Shown: positions 35,820-47,834, counted from the first letter of the stretch. The stretch is DNA of 64,000 nt from Tenodera sinensis (GCA_030765045.1 CM060965.1:67434287-67498286); one strand, 5' to 3'. Translations and numbers: made by a program. Notes: generated from the sequence alone by a model not told the origin.

Positions 35820-36480
35820 CCACCTGCGGTTTCGTCACGTCTATTCATGGATGACTTTGCCATCTACTATGCCTCTCAGTGCACAGTGTTTTTAGAACAG
35901 GTTTGCAGCAATGTTTAGACAACCTTTGAGAATGGAGCTCAAAAAAAAGCATCTGTTTCTCAAATGAGAAGTCAGTCTGCATTAATTAGACAATTACTGG
36001 AGACAATTACCACCTTCGCTCCATTTCGGTCGAGATTTAGTTCCTTTTGCATATGAGATGCATTTCGTGGGGTTGATTTTGGATGGGAAACTTAGTTGGT
36101 CATGGATATAGCACAGCTAAGAGCATGATATGACCATTCCCTAAATATCTTACGGGTACTAAATGCACAATGTACAATTTTGCTATGAATGTATTGCACA
36201 CTGGTCCGATCCAAACTAGATTGCGAGTGTATCATTTATTCATCAGCACAAACATATGTGCTGAGATGATTAGACACAGTCCATAATAGAGGCAAACACC
36301 TAACAATAGGAGCTTTTCCAACAAGCCTAGTTGTGAGCCTTTACGCCAAATCTGCAGAGCCTCCTCTGCAATATCAACATGAGATTCTCTTAGCAAATTA
36401 TGTTTGTGCACTTAGATGTATGCCTAAGCACCCAACATTCCCTTCATTTTTATCACCAACTAAGAGAACGATACAGGAAA
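35820..36480 (+). pseudogene. LINE reverse transcriptase C-terminal relic, J2
   Basis: FMDDFAIYYAS gives the catalytic xxDD box. A later stretch (LDCECIIYSSA, LDTVHNRGKHLTIGAF, TSLVVSLYAKSAEPPLQYQH) is the thumb typical of R1/Jockey-type LINEs. Frame broken several times. Confidence 0.75.
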
Positions 36481-36589
36481 AGTACTGTTAATCCTAAGCC
36501 AGCAGATTTCTTTTCCAGGAGCTTCTAAGGAAGCTTGGTTTTCAAATACCTAACATGTTTCCTAAGGACGAGAGGCTCTATCCCGCCGA

Positions 36590-36634
36590 ACCCCTCCCCC
36601 TCCCTCCCTTCCACCCCTCCCCCCCACCCCTCCC
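36590..36634 (-). repeat. Poly-C tract (G-rich on minus strand)
   Basis: C-runs of 3 to 7 separated by one or two bases (cccctccccctccctccctt...). The minus strand has at least six G-runs of three or more with short loops, the pattern of a G-quadruplex. Confidence 0.8.
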
Positions 36635-36719
36635 AGTTACCTGGCACATCCCATGTAGATCTTGGGATGACCATACGCTGGAAGTCCGATACCTATCTCT
36701 AGTCTCCGCACTTGTTTTT

Positions 36720-37206
36720 TAGAATTTCTATCAGGCTATAGTGACCGATGTTTTATTTACACCAATGAATCAAAGAGCACCAGCGTTGTTGGATGTGCTT
36801 ATGTTTATGGAACTAAACAACATATATTCAGTTTTCATAATAGCACTTCCATTTATACTGCAGAGCTATATGCAATATACCAAGCCGTTGTGTATGTGCG
36901 CTATCATAAACTAGGTGACTGCCTAATTTTAAGTGATACTATTAGTTCCCTTCAGAGCCTTCATGAGCTTTACGACCCCCATCCTATTCTACAATGTATC
37001 AGGATGCCCTCCATGTTCTACACACTTCTGGCATTAACATGGTGTGTGCATGGATTCCTGGTCACATAGGTTTGCCTAGGAATGAAATGGCAGATTTGGC
37101 AGCAAAGGCAGCAACCACAACCATTATTACCATCTCCCATATTACTTCAGAACTCTTCAGGCTTGAGGTGCAGAGAGGGGTGCTGTTGTGCTGGCATGAA
37201 GGGTGA
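36720..37206 (+). pseudogene. LINE RNase H domain relic, J2
   Basis: Residues FIYTNESKSTSVVGCAYVYG (first catalytic Asp position reads N), YTAELYAIYQAV with the conserved Glu, LILSDTISSLQ with the second Asp, and WIPGHIGLPRNEMADLAAKA with the terminal Asp. One frame change near 36994. Confidence 0.85.
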
Positions 37207-37838
37207 TCAGCTCTCCATGGTAATAAGCTTAGAGAAGTGAAAGAACTTCCTCTCACATATCTCATCACGAGGAGGTTAACTTGGCTCGGTTGTGCATTGG
37301 TCATTGCAATTTGTCACACAGTTACCTTTTTAAAACATAAAAATATGGTGCTCTCTAAAAAGCGGTTACTATTGCTGCTATGTAATGCTCTCTTCTGTAT
37401 TAGAGAGCAAGAGGATTAATGACTTCATTGTCAGAAATCCAGCATTAGCTAACAACAGCAACCTTTTGTCAGTCTGGCACGTACTGCTAGAGTGCTTTTC
37501 CCTAGCACACCTTCGAAACTCTCTGCAACTGCCTGTCATATTTGTAGAGTTCCTGGCAGACAATAAGCAAGCTACAAAAGGGTTTTTTTTAAGTTTTTAG
37601 CAGAGCTTAACTTTAACTTGAGAATTTGAAACTTAAGATATCTCCTTTTGGTACTCTTTTGACATATTTGACATTTTGTTTTAGTTCTAGTTTTGCATGT
37701 CTGTTTTGTATATTTGTTTTACTTTTACCAGTAATTTCATTTTATATTAAAGTTTACATCTGGCTTTTGTCATGAATTGTTTTAAGGGTGCTAATGACCA
37801 TGTAGTTGAGTGTCCTTAACCTACATCTCCTCCTCCAT

Positions 37839-37886
<48 letters not shown>

Positions 37887-37887
37887 G
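37839..37887 (+). repeat. (ATC)n tract at LINE 3' junction
   Basis: About 16 ATC units directly after the LINE 3' UTR. Confidence 0.95.
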
Positions 37888-38384
37888 ATATCATTATTAC
37901 TATTAATAATTTCCTTAGATTCTTAGATAAGTAAGTAGATAAGTCAATTCTTATTCTATATAACATTGATGAGGAGAACTGACACAATGTGTCATTTCCC
38001 CTAAATCGTACTTTATTTCTCCAATTTTACAAGGATCGTCAAATTCTATGTACATACAATATAAGTTATTTACATAAATATGAGACTAGTTGAGAATATT
38101 GGGAAGTGCAATATACCATATTTTAACTTCTAACCCGACCCACTTGGCTACACACAATTAACTATCAGGCTACATACCCCACTGTTGTCTATCTCTCTTA
38201 GAGAAGCGGTCCACCCCTCAAACTGTGTCAGTGGTGGAATCATGTTACATAAGGTAAATAAAGGTCACTTCAAAGTGAATGGGAACATAAATATTTTTGT
38301 GTTCCTAGTAAAAATAAAGCATTGTGCCAAAAGAAAAGGTACACATGTAATACAAAATGAATACATCATGTTTCTGAGAGGTAG

Positions 38385-38590
38385 AACTGGAACTTAAAAA
38401 TTCAATGCCACAGCTGGGACTTGAACCACAGACCTTCCGCTTACCAGGTGGGTGCTCTAACCATTGAGCTACTGTGACAATCTGCCAGAATGGCATTGAA
38501 TTTTCAAACCTCTCAAACATTACCCACACACGGCTTGTGTGTTTAAAAAACACCAACAGTAAGTTTATTGGCATAAATAAATAATAATTA
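38385..38590 (+). mobile_element. SINE family C with inverted 5' part
   Basis: Left part (38385-38510) is family C in minus orientation: gaggtagaactggaactta, box B complement (gggacttgaacca), box A complement (gctctaaccattgagctact). The right part (38511-38590) is the 3' end in plus orientation ending ggcataaataaataataatt. The arrangement fits a 5' inversion. Confidence 0.75.
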
Positions 38591-39351
38591 ACATCATGTT
38601 TCTATTCGGTTCCATCACTGCACACCTTGAAACTTACCTTGTTTGTAAAGATGTGTGTATATGGAAACAAACAGAACCGGAAAACACATGTGGCCTGCAT
38701 TTGGTGATGGTTAAGTTGGGAGGGTAAATACTCACTTTCACACTCACTCAGTCCTCTTGTTTATTGTAACAATCTCTATATCCCTGTCTCTCTTTCTCTC
38801 TCTTTCTGTGTATGTTTGTCATGTTTTCAGAGCTGATAATAAAACACAGTGATCAATCTTGATGCTGAATTGTAATTCATCAGAGAAGAGACCCCCATGT
38901 GTATAGGTCCATAAGATGATTTAGACAATTGTGCTCACACTCTGAACACTTGCTGTTTGAAAGGCACTTTGCAATTTTGTTGTATTCTAGCACCTGTTCT
39001 GATGGAGTGCAGGGCTTTAGTCGTACTCAATACTCATAGTTACAGAATTGTCCGAAATGAGTAATGGAAGTTCTGAAACATGCAGTGTGCATTGCTCTTA
39101 CAACACGATTAGGGTTTACTTATTTGGGTAAAATTCTAATAATTTACTCAGAAAATAACCTTATGATACTTAATGGAGGGGAAACAATATTATTGAAGAA
39201 AATTTTGTTTTTACTACATGCTGTATGTAAAAGAATCAAAAGAAAAATGAGTTAATTTTACCCACCTGAAGTAACAATTATTCTCGACCACTGGGCATAC
39301 CAAGTTAAGTGTAAAATTTTATGCTGAAGAATATTTAAAATAATTTCTCAT

Positions 39352-39545
39352 ATTTAAGAGGTAGAACTAGAACTGAAAAACTTAATGCCGTGGTTGGGAT
39401 TTTCACTACAGACAGTGGAAGGTCTATAGTTTAAATCCCGGCTGTGGCATTGAATTTTTCAGTTCCGATTTTACCTCTCAAACATTGCCCATACACGGTT
39501 ATGTGTCTAAAAATACCAGCAGTAAGTTTTTTGGCATAAATAATA
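39352..39545 (+). mobile_element. SINE family C foldback copy
   Basis: About 58-bp arms: 39359-39416 is the reverse complement of 39421-39479, around a spacer of a few bases. The right arm continues into the normal 3' end (acacggttatgtgtctaaa, ggcataaataataat). Confidence 0.75.
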
Positions 39546-39986
39546 ATGTCTCCTATATTTGCTGTGTAATCTGATATTGCTGTAAACACAGACAAACCTT
39601 GCTGCAAATAATTCCATGTGATAAATGACTTTCAGATATTCTTAAAAAAATTATGATCTATACCATCAATCTCCAAAGAATCAAAGAACACCTGCCCAAA
39701 AGTTTTAGGCTAACTCATTGATATAAATGAATCTCCTTTTTCTGAATTTGACCTAATACCATATTATGTGGCATTCTGGCTCTCAATTGGGATGCGATCA
39801 CCAAAAGGGATCTTCTATTGTAAAAGAAAAGTGACTGCAGATAACACATCCCTTTGAGCCAGCCTATAACAATTTAAATGGTTAGTTGAGTACTGGTAGT
39901 TTTAATTTTCCAAGCCAAAACCCTGATGGATGTTAACAAGAGATAACAGTCATTTGTGGTTACTTACAAATGACCCAGAACTTACT

Positions 39987-40216
39987 TTTTTTTTTTAATT
40001 AACGTCCTCCAACATTGTGCCATATGGGCAAATGAATGAAAGAAATGAAATGGGTGAAATGATGCTCAAATGAGTCCGAGGTCCATGGAGCTTTAAGTTA
40101 CCCGACATTCGTCTTCTCAGGGTAGGGAAAACCTCGGAAAAAAACCTTACCCGGATAACTTACCCTAAGCGAGATTTGAACGTGAGGCAGACACGCTAAC
40201 CATCACGCTACCGAGG
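39987..40216 (-). mobile_element. tRNA-derived SINE (family E)
   Basis: Minus-strand copy. Right end has box A (ggtagcgtgatggttagcgt) and the box B region (acgttcaaatctcgctta) with a short deletion between; core complement of gggtagggaaaacctcgg; poly-A at the left end. Confidence 0.8.
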
Positions 40217-40582
40217 GGGACCCAGAACTTATCTTCTGCAAATACCACCTATTGTTTGGAAACAACTCCATAACTAGAAATCTATCTTTGAGATGCTCAG
40301 TGGCTTAGGTAATTCAGGTTGTTTGCCCAAATTCTGCCTTCTCTTGGAAGGCTTTCCATGCCATGGTTTTTGATAAATCATATTGTTGAGTTAAAGCATA
40401 ATTTGTAAACATCCAGAGTGAAGTCAATTGGTAAGCAAGGTCAACTCGTATAATACCACAGCAGTACACACAATCCCTTTGAACTCGCTAATGCACTGAG
40501 TCAAACCACTGCACACATTTTCTGATGAATAGAATGTGATTTTAACTCAGGTCTTGATGACTCGGAGGATAGCTTGAATAAC

Positions 40583-40672
40583 CTTCATTTTTTTACCTGC
40601 TAAACATACATTTATCAGTCCAAGGCCATGAGCAGGCTGTGTTCAGTGATCCCAGCCCTGTTTTAACTAATA
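40583..40672 (+). repeat. Dispersed repeat H, copy 2
   Basis: ttttttacctgctaaacata, atcagtccaaggccatgagc, cccagccctgttttaact, matching 23288-23375. Confidence 0.5.
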
Positions 40673-41499
40673 AATTTTTCTGACAACATATTATTGGTGG
40701 AAAATTTTCCAGTAGGCACCCCCTAATTTTCTTGAGCAGCATATTTATTCTATGAACATTTTGTAACTGACATAATTGTCAGAAAAAAAATGTTCATAAA
40801 ATTGTAACATTTTTCACATAACTCAGTAATAAAACACACATTTATTTGTTTATTTTGTATGCCATTCAATGTCAAAGCTGGAAGGGTGTTTGAGAGTCTC
40901 AGATTACCCAAACTAAATACAGATAAATTGTATGGTATATGTTGGATGTAAAAAGAAAGAAAGTCATGTCTAAAAGCATCAATAAATTGCACATAGTACT
41001 TAGCCATGATATGAATACACTTCAAGGAGGGCGCCACAGGTTTGTTTATTCCCTTAAGTCTAGGGATCTGCGGGGAGGGAAGGAAAGCAAGGGAAAAGGC
41101 GATACTGGGAATGTACAGTCACACAATGAAAACAGTACTCGCCTGCTGATGCCTTTGTATTAGCAGCTTATCCTTTCTTTCCCGACAAAACAAATATTAT
41201 GCAAAAGAGCATCACAAAGGCAAGATTTTTTGGTGGTAATTATTTGAAAAATTTGCATTAATAATTTAAGTTAGAGGTGTTCTCTGTTGAATATTATACT
41301 AAAAATTTGCATTCATTTCTCACAAATTTTCGGGTAAAATTAATACACATAGACATTACTGAAATTAAAATGAACAGGCGAGTAATGTTACTGTAACATT
41401 ATTGTTCAAAATTATCCTAATTGAAACATTTATTTTATTATCATCATGACATGAATCACTACATGTATATCATGCATCAGACATCAGGGTCATCACCAA

Positions 41500-41865
41500 A
41501 TCAGCATCACCAAATTGTAACATTGTTAGGACATTTTCATTTTACATTGCCCTTCTGTATGTTACAACCAAGTTACACATAGAAAAAAATCTCTCGTCAG
41601 CATTTGATACTGATAACCAAAGACATTGAAGGGACTTTTCATAGGAAAGGTGGTAACATTTACCTTCTGCTTTGAGTGCTAAGAGTGCTGTATCAAATTT
41701 GTTATGTCCTAACTGTTCAACAATGGCACAAAGTTCTCTATGCTTTAAGTTTATTGCAGCGTCTTTGATAACAGAATGTGACCTTATGACATAACCTTTT
41801 ATTGTAGCCTTGCTGATTGCATTGTCGGGAAGCTTTCTTTGTCTCTGCCAATAATATTTATTTTG
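41500..41865 (-). pseudogene. Transposase C-terminal-like relic (hAT-type?)
   Basis: About 113 codons open on the minus strand without a start Met, ending in a stop near 41543. The end reads LSVSNADERFFSMCNLVVTY then RRA, which resembles the hAT dimerisation motif (S/A-x-x-E-R-x-F-S followed by R-x). Upstream residues (DNAISKATIKGYVIRSHSVI) are not diagnostic. It could be the distal part of another DNA transposon. Confidence 0.4.
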
Positions 41866-43824
41866 TAGTAGTGTTAGAAGTTGATCTCAAAAGAATCCGA
41901 GTTATTGAATTCATAAGAATTGAATATCAATTCTTTCACTGTTATTAAAATCAAAACACCAGCAACAATGAGTTAATGAATAAAAAACTTATAGTTCTAA
42001 GCAAAATTTTAAAAAAGCTATACAACGTAATAGCACATGAAACAAAGCAATAATATTTTCAGTAATATTACTAATGAATTATGTTTATTAGAGACTCTAG
42101 AAACCATACGATATAATATTGTAGCAACACTGGCAGTGCTTATAGTTCAACTGTCTTGTAGATAGTAATTTTGAACGGCTGTTGTTACTCTGTTTACATC
42201 ATTAGCACGCCTGATTGCATCTTGCTACTGGTGATGTTTCCTTCACGTAACTGTACCTCCGAAACCCCACCTACTTGTGATGAATATGTTTAGTAACTCT
42301 TCTCACCAAGTGCACTCATATTGTGGCTGACTAGTATGCTCCTAAAGCGACTTATAACAGCATAAAAATTTAGGAGTCTGGATAGTGCCAGATTCATACT
42401 TGCTGTCATGAGAGAGGGGCTTACTAGGCATTGCTAAGCAACTGCCCCTCTCCAAGCCATGTTATTCTAACATTTGTAGGTATTCCTGGAGTCTAGACTC
42501 TGGCTTCCTGCAGCATGGAACTGTAGATTATAAGGCATGTAAGCTTTCATATTCTATCATGCTGTGAATTCATAGTATTTGCAGCTTTTCCTGCATTCTG
42601 TACCTTTCTCTCATGCTTTACAACTAGTGAGATTAATGGTTTGGTTATGCATTTTATTAAAACACCATTATCATCCCTTTCTTTTGAAGAAAAATGCTTT
42701 CTAAAGAATAAGAGACAGCTACCACATTTGAATATTGTACAGAAGGATGGAAGCCAAATAAGAACTTTTCAGTCCCAATGCTACAGGAAGTACCTATGGC
42801 TCACAGCAAGTATAACAAACTGTAAATTATATTGTTAAGTTTACATATTGTTTGGGGAATAAAGTGAATGGGATGAGATTGGCATAAGTTGCATACATTT
42901 TTTTCATAGAAGGGCACGTAAACATCAAGTTTCCAAAAGAATATATCAGTATCAAACAGTGAGCGTTTACATCTGCTTAGAAAATGTAGAATCGATAATG
43001 CCTTATCAGAAGCAGTGCAAGAAATCAGTGACTTGCAATAAATAATTTATTGAAGGTTAATTCAAGTGGTGTGTTACCTAGGGAAATAAGAACTTCCATT
43101 TGTGAGCATGACATGAATGAAGACTTTGCTAATAAAGGTAATTATTACCTTGAATTGCTTGGACACAAAGAACCGTTCATAAGAGAGAATTATGGAAACT
43201 ACCTCAGAATTTAAAGGAACTTCAAGTAATATTCGAAATGATCTCACTGAAAGTTGTTGTTGTTGGCTAATGCTGGATTTCTGACAATGAAGTCATTAAT
43301 CCTCTTGCTCTCCAATATTTTTCACTGATGGATGGGGCACTAGAAGTGGCCGGGCATATTTGAAGGTGGTCTCGATCCATTTCCTCTTGAAGAGACTTAG
43401 CAGTAAATGTAACTGAAAGTATAACTCATAATAAATGAAGAAATTAGGAAAGAAAACTCATCTTGTGGAATTTAAGCAATGGACAAATCACTACTGAATG
43501 AACTGTCTAGAATCAGAGCTTCAGGGATCACGTCAGTGAGTATTTGCTACCAGAAAAGAATGTTGTATGGAAGTAATCTTAATAAAACAAACTACGGTAA
43601 GCCTTAGACTCCCCAATCAGTTATGACTAACTTTGCCATTAATACCATTGAAATCTGCACTTTGGGGAAAGTAAATAGGATGTTGTATCCTATTCTCTAA
43701 GAAACATGTAACATATGTTATATACAACTTTTCATAGTAATTGGTTTGGCAATTCGGGAGTGGAAACATGGCATACTTATGTATTTGCCAAAAAAAAAAA
43801 AATTAAATGACATCTTTGCTTATG
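41866..43824. other. No recognised feature
   Basis: Intronic DNA without recognised coding exon. Acceptor-like and donor-like signals exist but no conserved peptide was found. Confidence 0.35.
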
Positions 43825-44475
43825 CCCTACCCCAGACCACTCCAAGTGGGCAGCCCTCCTGGCAGCCCTGGGCTGTGAGGGCTAACTGGGCCGTGCCGTT
43901 TGTCATTTTGACTATGTTAACAGCATTCAGAGTGCAGCACTCTAGAAAGGTAGAGAGAGGTAGGGATAGCACAGCTTATGTATGAGACAGAGGAACAATT
44001 CAATCAGGCATTTCACAATAATACAACACAATTAATTTGTTCTTTATTACATGCTTAGGATGACGCCTGACATGTTTTTCGTTTATGCATATGTAGGTAC
44101 AGAAAACTGCATCATGTGGAGCATTGTGAAGAGCAAACAGTGCTAAAAATAAGAACATGAGAAAACTAAGTTTGAAGTGGTAGCAAGGATAATGAAAATG
44201 TACTGATTTAAATGGACATTACCAGATACAGGCAATCAGTTAAATGGCCACGTGACAGTTATATAGGCTGTAAGGCTATAAAAAGTATATCAAAATAAAG
44301 CAGAAGTTTTATACCATTTGATAAAACAAAAACCCATTTTTGTCACTTCTGGAGATTTTTTAGCCATTTTACACAGATGCGTATCCTTAACAAAACAATT
44401 CTTATTCATTGTTGACAATTATTATTAAAAAACGTACTATAGCAATGAAATGATTTCAAACTCCTTTAAGAGTGA

Positions 44476-44754
44476 TTAATTTGTTAAAATTTTACTAACC
44501 TGATTAGACGCCCTTTTGTCCTTTAGTTTCATTATTAATTCCTTTCTTTCTTCGCCTATAATATCAGCGTGGGTGTGAGAATGTTTAACGTTGAAGTGAC
44601 GCTTAATGTTATAAGTTTTTGCCCGTACATAGGTATGGTATATTAAACATTGAGCATTGCTCTCGTCAGATCGAATAACAAAATACAGACCCTCCCAAGA
44701 TGGGTTAAATCCTGACAGAGCTGTCGAAGCACCTCTTTTCATTCTTGCATACAA
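44476..44754 (-). pseudogene. BED zinc finger N-terminus of hAT transposase
   Basis: 92-codon frame. WEGLYFVIRSDESNAQCLIY, then HTYVRAKTYNIKRHFNVKHS and EERKELIMKLKD: the layout of a BED finger and its following helix in hAT/ZBED proteins. The Cys pair is C-x-x-Y instead of C-x-x-C, while the H-x4-H half is kept, so zinc binding is probably lost. After Gln of ASNQ comes CAG|gttagta, a fair donor site, so the frame may have been a first exon. The catalytic part is absent from the element. Confidence 0.7.
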
Positions 44755-44799
44755 TAGTTACACGAGATCACAAACACTGGAAGAATGCACAAGGAGTCA

Positions 44800-45059
44800 C
44801 ATGAGTGTCGGCAGACTTTTTTCCAGGGGGAGGCCACATGTTGGAAATTTGCAACCATATAATATTAAATCATTATTTTACTGTCAAAATTTGTAGTATT
44901 TGTTGCAGATAACCATATTAATTTGTGCTAAATAGAAATTGTTCTTTACATCAAAATTAAAATAATAGTTTAATAGTCAGTAACTGGCTGCACATTAAGT
45001 TCACGAACTTCCAAGGGGGGGCCGTGGCCCCCCTTTGCCCCCATTTAGCGACGCCCATG
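44800..45059. mobile_element. hAT MITE nested in the hAT element
   Basis: 260-bp element with imperfect ends CATGAGTGTCGGCAGAC and (from the right) CATGGGCGTCGCTAAAT, then G-rich sub-terminal blocks (cagggggaggccac; gggggggccacggcc). 8-bp target duplication AGGAGTCA at 44792-44799 and 45060-45067. Removing it rejoins the outer element. Confidence 0.88.
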
Positions 45060-45222
45060 AGGAGTCACCTCGAAAAGTGAGCACTAACGAACCTGACGCC
45101 AGTGGCAGTCAGAGAAGGCCTGACGTCATCACAGCTGTAGCGGTCAAAGCCCTGGGCGAGCCCTGGGCTGAGCCAGGGAGCCCTAGCCCTCAAACGCTGT
45201 GTTGGAGTGGTCTGCCCTACCC

Positions 45223-45672
45223 CATTAATATTTTAACATTGATTATTTACATAAAAAGAAAGTTACCAGAATAAGTTTGGTTACACTTTATGTATTGCTT
45301 CTTTTGTTTCATTTATGTTCTCATAAAAACATTTTGCAAACTTGCATAAAGTTGACTAGTAACTAACAATACAGAGTAGGGTCTATGATGTCTGTAAGAA
45401 AGTAGTGCATTTAGATATAGATAATACTTATACAGTTAAGAGACTAGAACAGAAAGTTATGGATATTGATAGAGGAAAATCACATTTGATCCAATTTTTA
45501 CAAGTATGCCCTAAAATGTATCTCTTTTAAGTTCCTCTTCTAGTGTTCTCCTAAATTACTAACATTGATTTTTTGCTGGCAGAAATAACATTATTAATTA
45601 TTGGGGGTGAAAATAGAGCTAATGAGTGGGGGGGATATAAATTCAAGTCTGACTTATATTTATGCATTGCAG
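45223..45672 (+). other. Intronic DNA before EF-hand exon
   Basis: Nothing recognised. The acceptor is atgcattgcag ending at 45672; the frame happens to stay open upstream of it. Confidence 0.5.
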
Positions 45673-45930
45673 CACATTTCCCTGGATCCTGTAAGGGAGA
45701 AGTACGATGGATGTTCCAGCACCTGGACTTGGATGGTGATGATCAGCTGTCTCTGCAGGAGCTGTATGACCTAGAGCATGATCAGAGTGAAAAGTGTATC
45801 AAGCCCTTCTTGGATGCCTGTGATGCAGACAGAGACATCTTTGTTTCTCCTCGTGAATGGTGTCGCTGTTTTGAGAAGACAGACAGACCTTGTGCTGCAG
45901 TCAAGAGAAGGATAAGCCCTGGTTTGCTTG
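45673..45930 (+). CDS. Cow: Testican exon: EF-hand pair of the EC domain
   Basis: Two bases complete Ala, then 85 codons, then G of a split Gly; donor CTTG|gtaggc. Contains CKGEVRWMFQHL, EF-hand 1 loop DLDGDDQLSLQE (residues 217-228 of the visible protein) and EF-hand 2 loop DADRDIFVSPRE (249-260), both with acidic ligands at positions 1, 3, 5 and Glu at 12, so calcium binding is expected. Human SPOCK1 has less canonical loops (from memory). Conserved cysteines in CIKPFLDAC and EWCRCFEKTDRPC match the EC disulfides. Confidence 0.97.
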
Positions 45931-46289
45931 GTAGGCCAGTTTTCCTTAATTTCGAACTTCTTTGACCAAAGCATATTTCTTTAAAACATGGGGGGATTCT
46001 TGCTCCCCTTGCTGGAAATTACATCACAAGTAGCATAATTCACTCTGGAAGATGAACAGAGACTATACTCTCTAAATTCACATAAAATACAAAAACATAA
46101 TGCTGTATTTAGGATGACTGCTAAATAAATTTGTGCAAAATGTCTGAAACTGACTGTTTTTAACATGTTATCTTTTTTTTTTTTTTTTCCCCCAGAAAAT
46201 CACTTTAAAAAATCTTATGAGTTAATTCACATGACTTCCTCTACCTATTATCATTTATTTTAATTTAGCCTGTGCAAACTATTCGTACA

Positions 46290-46715
46290 AATTATTTATT
46301 TACACCAACAAACTGTTTGTGTTTTTAAACACAGGCTCTGTGTGGACAATGTTTGAGAGGTATAATCGGAACTGTGGCATTGAATTTTTCAGTTCCGATT
46401 CTACCTCTTAAACATTGCCAACACATGGCCTATGTGTTTAAAAACAAAAAGTTGGAATAAATAAATAATAATTGCCATCTAAAGGTTATTAATTCCGAGA
46501 CATAAAGTACTTACGATAGTAAGTTGCCAGTCTCTAATGTGAAACTGCCTTTGTGGTTTACCGGGAGAAATATAAATCAGTTTGTGAATTCAATATCATT
46601 CTGGAAGTTTGTCACAGTAGCTTAATGGTTACAGCACCCACCTGTAAGCAGAGAGTCTGTGGTTCAAATTCCAGCTGTGGCATTGAATTTTTCAGTTCCA
46701 ACTCTATTATTACAA
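46290..46715 (+). mobile_element. SINE family C: inverted 3' part plus full unit
   Basis: 46293-46375 is a reverse-complement 3' half (ttatttatttacaccaac, gtttgagaggtataatcgg) facing its own direct copy at 46388-46470, around the loop tgtggcattgaattttt. The AT tail runs straight into the leader of a complete second unit (gacataaagtacttacgata, box A tagcttaatggttacagc, box B gtggttcaaattcc). Confidence 0.75.
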
Positions 46716-47589
46716 ATCTTTATTTCTATTTCATGCTAATCAAGATAAATTTTTCTGGAAACAAGTTTCATCCCACATTTATTTGAAGGTAGAGAAAACT
46801 GAATTGATGCTCACATTTAAAAATGGGTTACTATATGTTCAGCTAAAAATTCATACTCTTTCCATTACAACACAAGAAACAACTGATTCACAACAGTACT
46901 TCAAAAATATGACTTACCAATAGTAAGGAATATCTTGGAAATGACCAATGCTGCAAACAATTTTGTATCAAATAAATTGTATGTTACAGAGACTACACTT
47001 TTTGTGTAGTAAGGGTTGAATATATTTTATGATTTACAAAATATACAAAATTCCTCCCAAGTATAATAAAACTTCTAATGTAGTGATCAATGCTTCAAAT
47101 CTTACACTTCTAATGTATATAAACATGGAAATGGTAATATTCCAAAAGTCTTAAATGCATTTATACAAGAATCCCTTTGTTTTAGTAGTAATATTAGTCT
47201 AATTGCTCTTTTTTATAATTTAAAAGTAGTATTGCCCTTGTCACAATTTCCCTAAAATATATATTATACCAAATCTCAGCAGACGGTTAAAACATTCAAA
47301 CCATAGGTTTCTTACAGTGTTTAGATTTACAATTTTATTAATTGGCTAAGTATAAAACATATTTTATTTAATATAGATGCTAATCTTTCAACATGTGTAC
47401 TCCATTTTAAATGTTTCTCAATCCATAAACCCAAGAATTATATGTTTGGTTTATAGTATACTCACTCATCATTCATATTTCTGGGTTATATTTATTACAA
47501 TTTATTCAATGGTGAATTATATGGCAACTAATTTATCTTTATTTACAATTATTAGTTTATTTTATAAAAACCATTCCTGCATTTTCATA

Positions 47590-47834
47590 CTGTGAAGGCC
47601 AAGTTTGATTCAATTGTTTGTTTTTTACTATCCATAATATCAGCCGAAGTGTCCTCAGTGAATAATATAATGTTACCGGTGTGTAGATACATGGCCAAGT
47701 CATTTATAGATGGTGTCCACAAATCACTAGAGCAGAACACTGGACTATTTCTGGACCTTTCTAAGGCATTCAATCCAGCTAACCATGAAATACTATTGGA
47801 AAAATTTGAATGTTATGGAATGAGGGAAACATGA
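47590..47834 (+). pseudogene. LINE reverse transcriptase fragment
   Basis: About 50 recognisable residues: FIDGVHKSLEQNTGLFLDLS followed by KAFNPANHEILLEKFECYGM, the finger-to-palm motif of Jockey/CR1-type reverse transcriptases (usual form LDLSKAFDxVNHxILLxKL; here the catalytic D of AFD reads N). Truncated on both sides. Confidence 0.8.

Larger units (their letters stand above)
34657..37838 (+). mobile_element. RNase H-clade LINE, internally deleted (copy J2)
   Basis: Head cctccaggggcctactacag matches the J1 copy at 11143. Order: untranslated leader, ORF1 gag-like relic (35107-35750), an abrupt jump to the end of the reverse transcriptase (35820), thumb (to 36480), a C-rich tract, RNase H (36720-37206) and a 3' UTR ending gggtgctaatgaccatgtag-ttgagtgtccttaa. 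The endonuclease and most of the RT are deleted. ORF1 with zinc knuckle plus RNase H points to the R1/I group of non-LTR elements. Many stops; dead. Confidence 0.85.
43833..45214 (-). mobile_element. hAT DNA transposon, short copy with BED exon
   Basis: 1382 bp between terminal inverted repeats CAGACCACTCCAA (43833) and TTGGAGTGGTCTG (ending 45214). Flanked by the 8-bp direct repeat CCCTACCC at 43825-43832 and 45215-45222, the hAT signature. Sub-terminal DNA is GC-rich on both sides (agccctgggctgtgagggct; gagccctgggctgagccag). It carries a BED-type zinc finger frame on the minus strand and a second, smaller hAT element inside. Confidence 0.88.
34606..45672 (+). other. Testican intron (11 kb)
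   Basis: Holds a 3.2-kb LINE, three SINEs, dispersed repeat H, a transposase-like relic and nested hAT elements, described separately. Segments 37990-38380, 40680-41490 and 41870-43820 show nothing recognisable. Confidence 0.85.

Noticed and set aside
44800..45059. 5' terminus of the BED-carrying hAT element
   Set aside because: The 8-bp AGGAGTCA duplication shows it is a separate MITE nested in the larger element.
46170..46200. Acceptor-like T-tract ending CCCCCAG
   Set aside because: No open, conserved peptide follows, and the phase would not suit the flanking testican exons.
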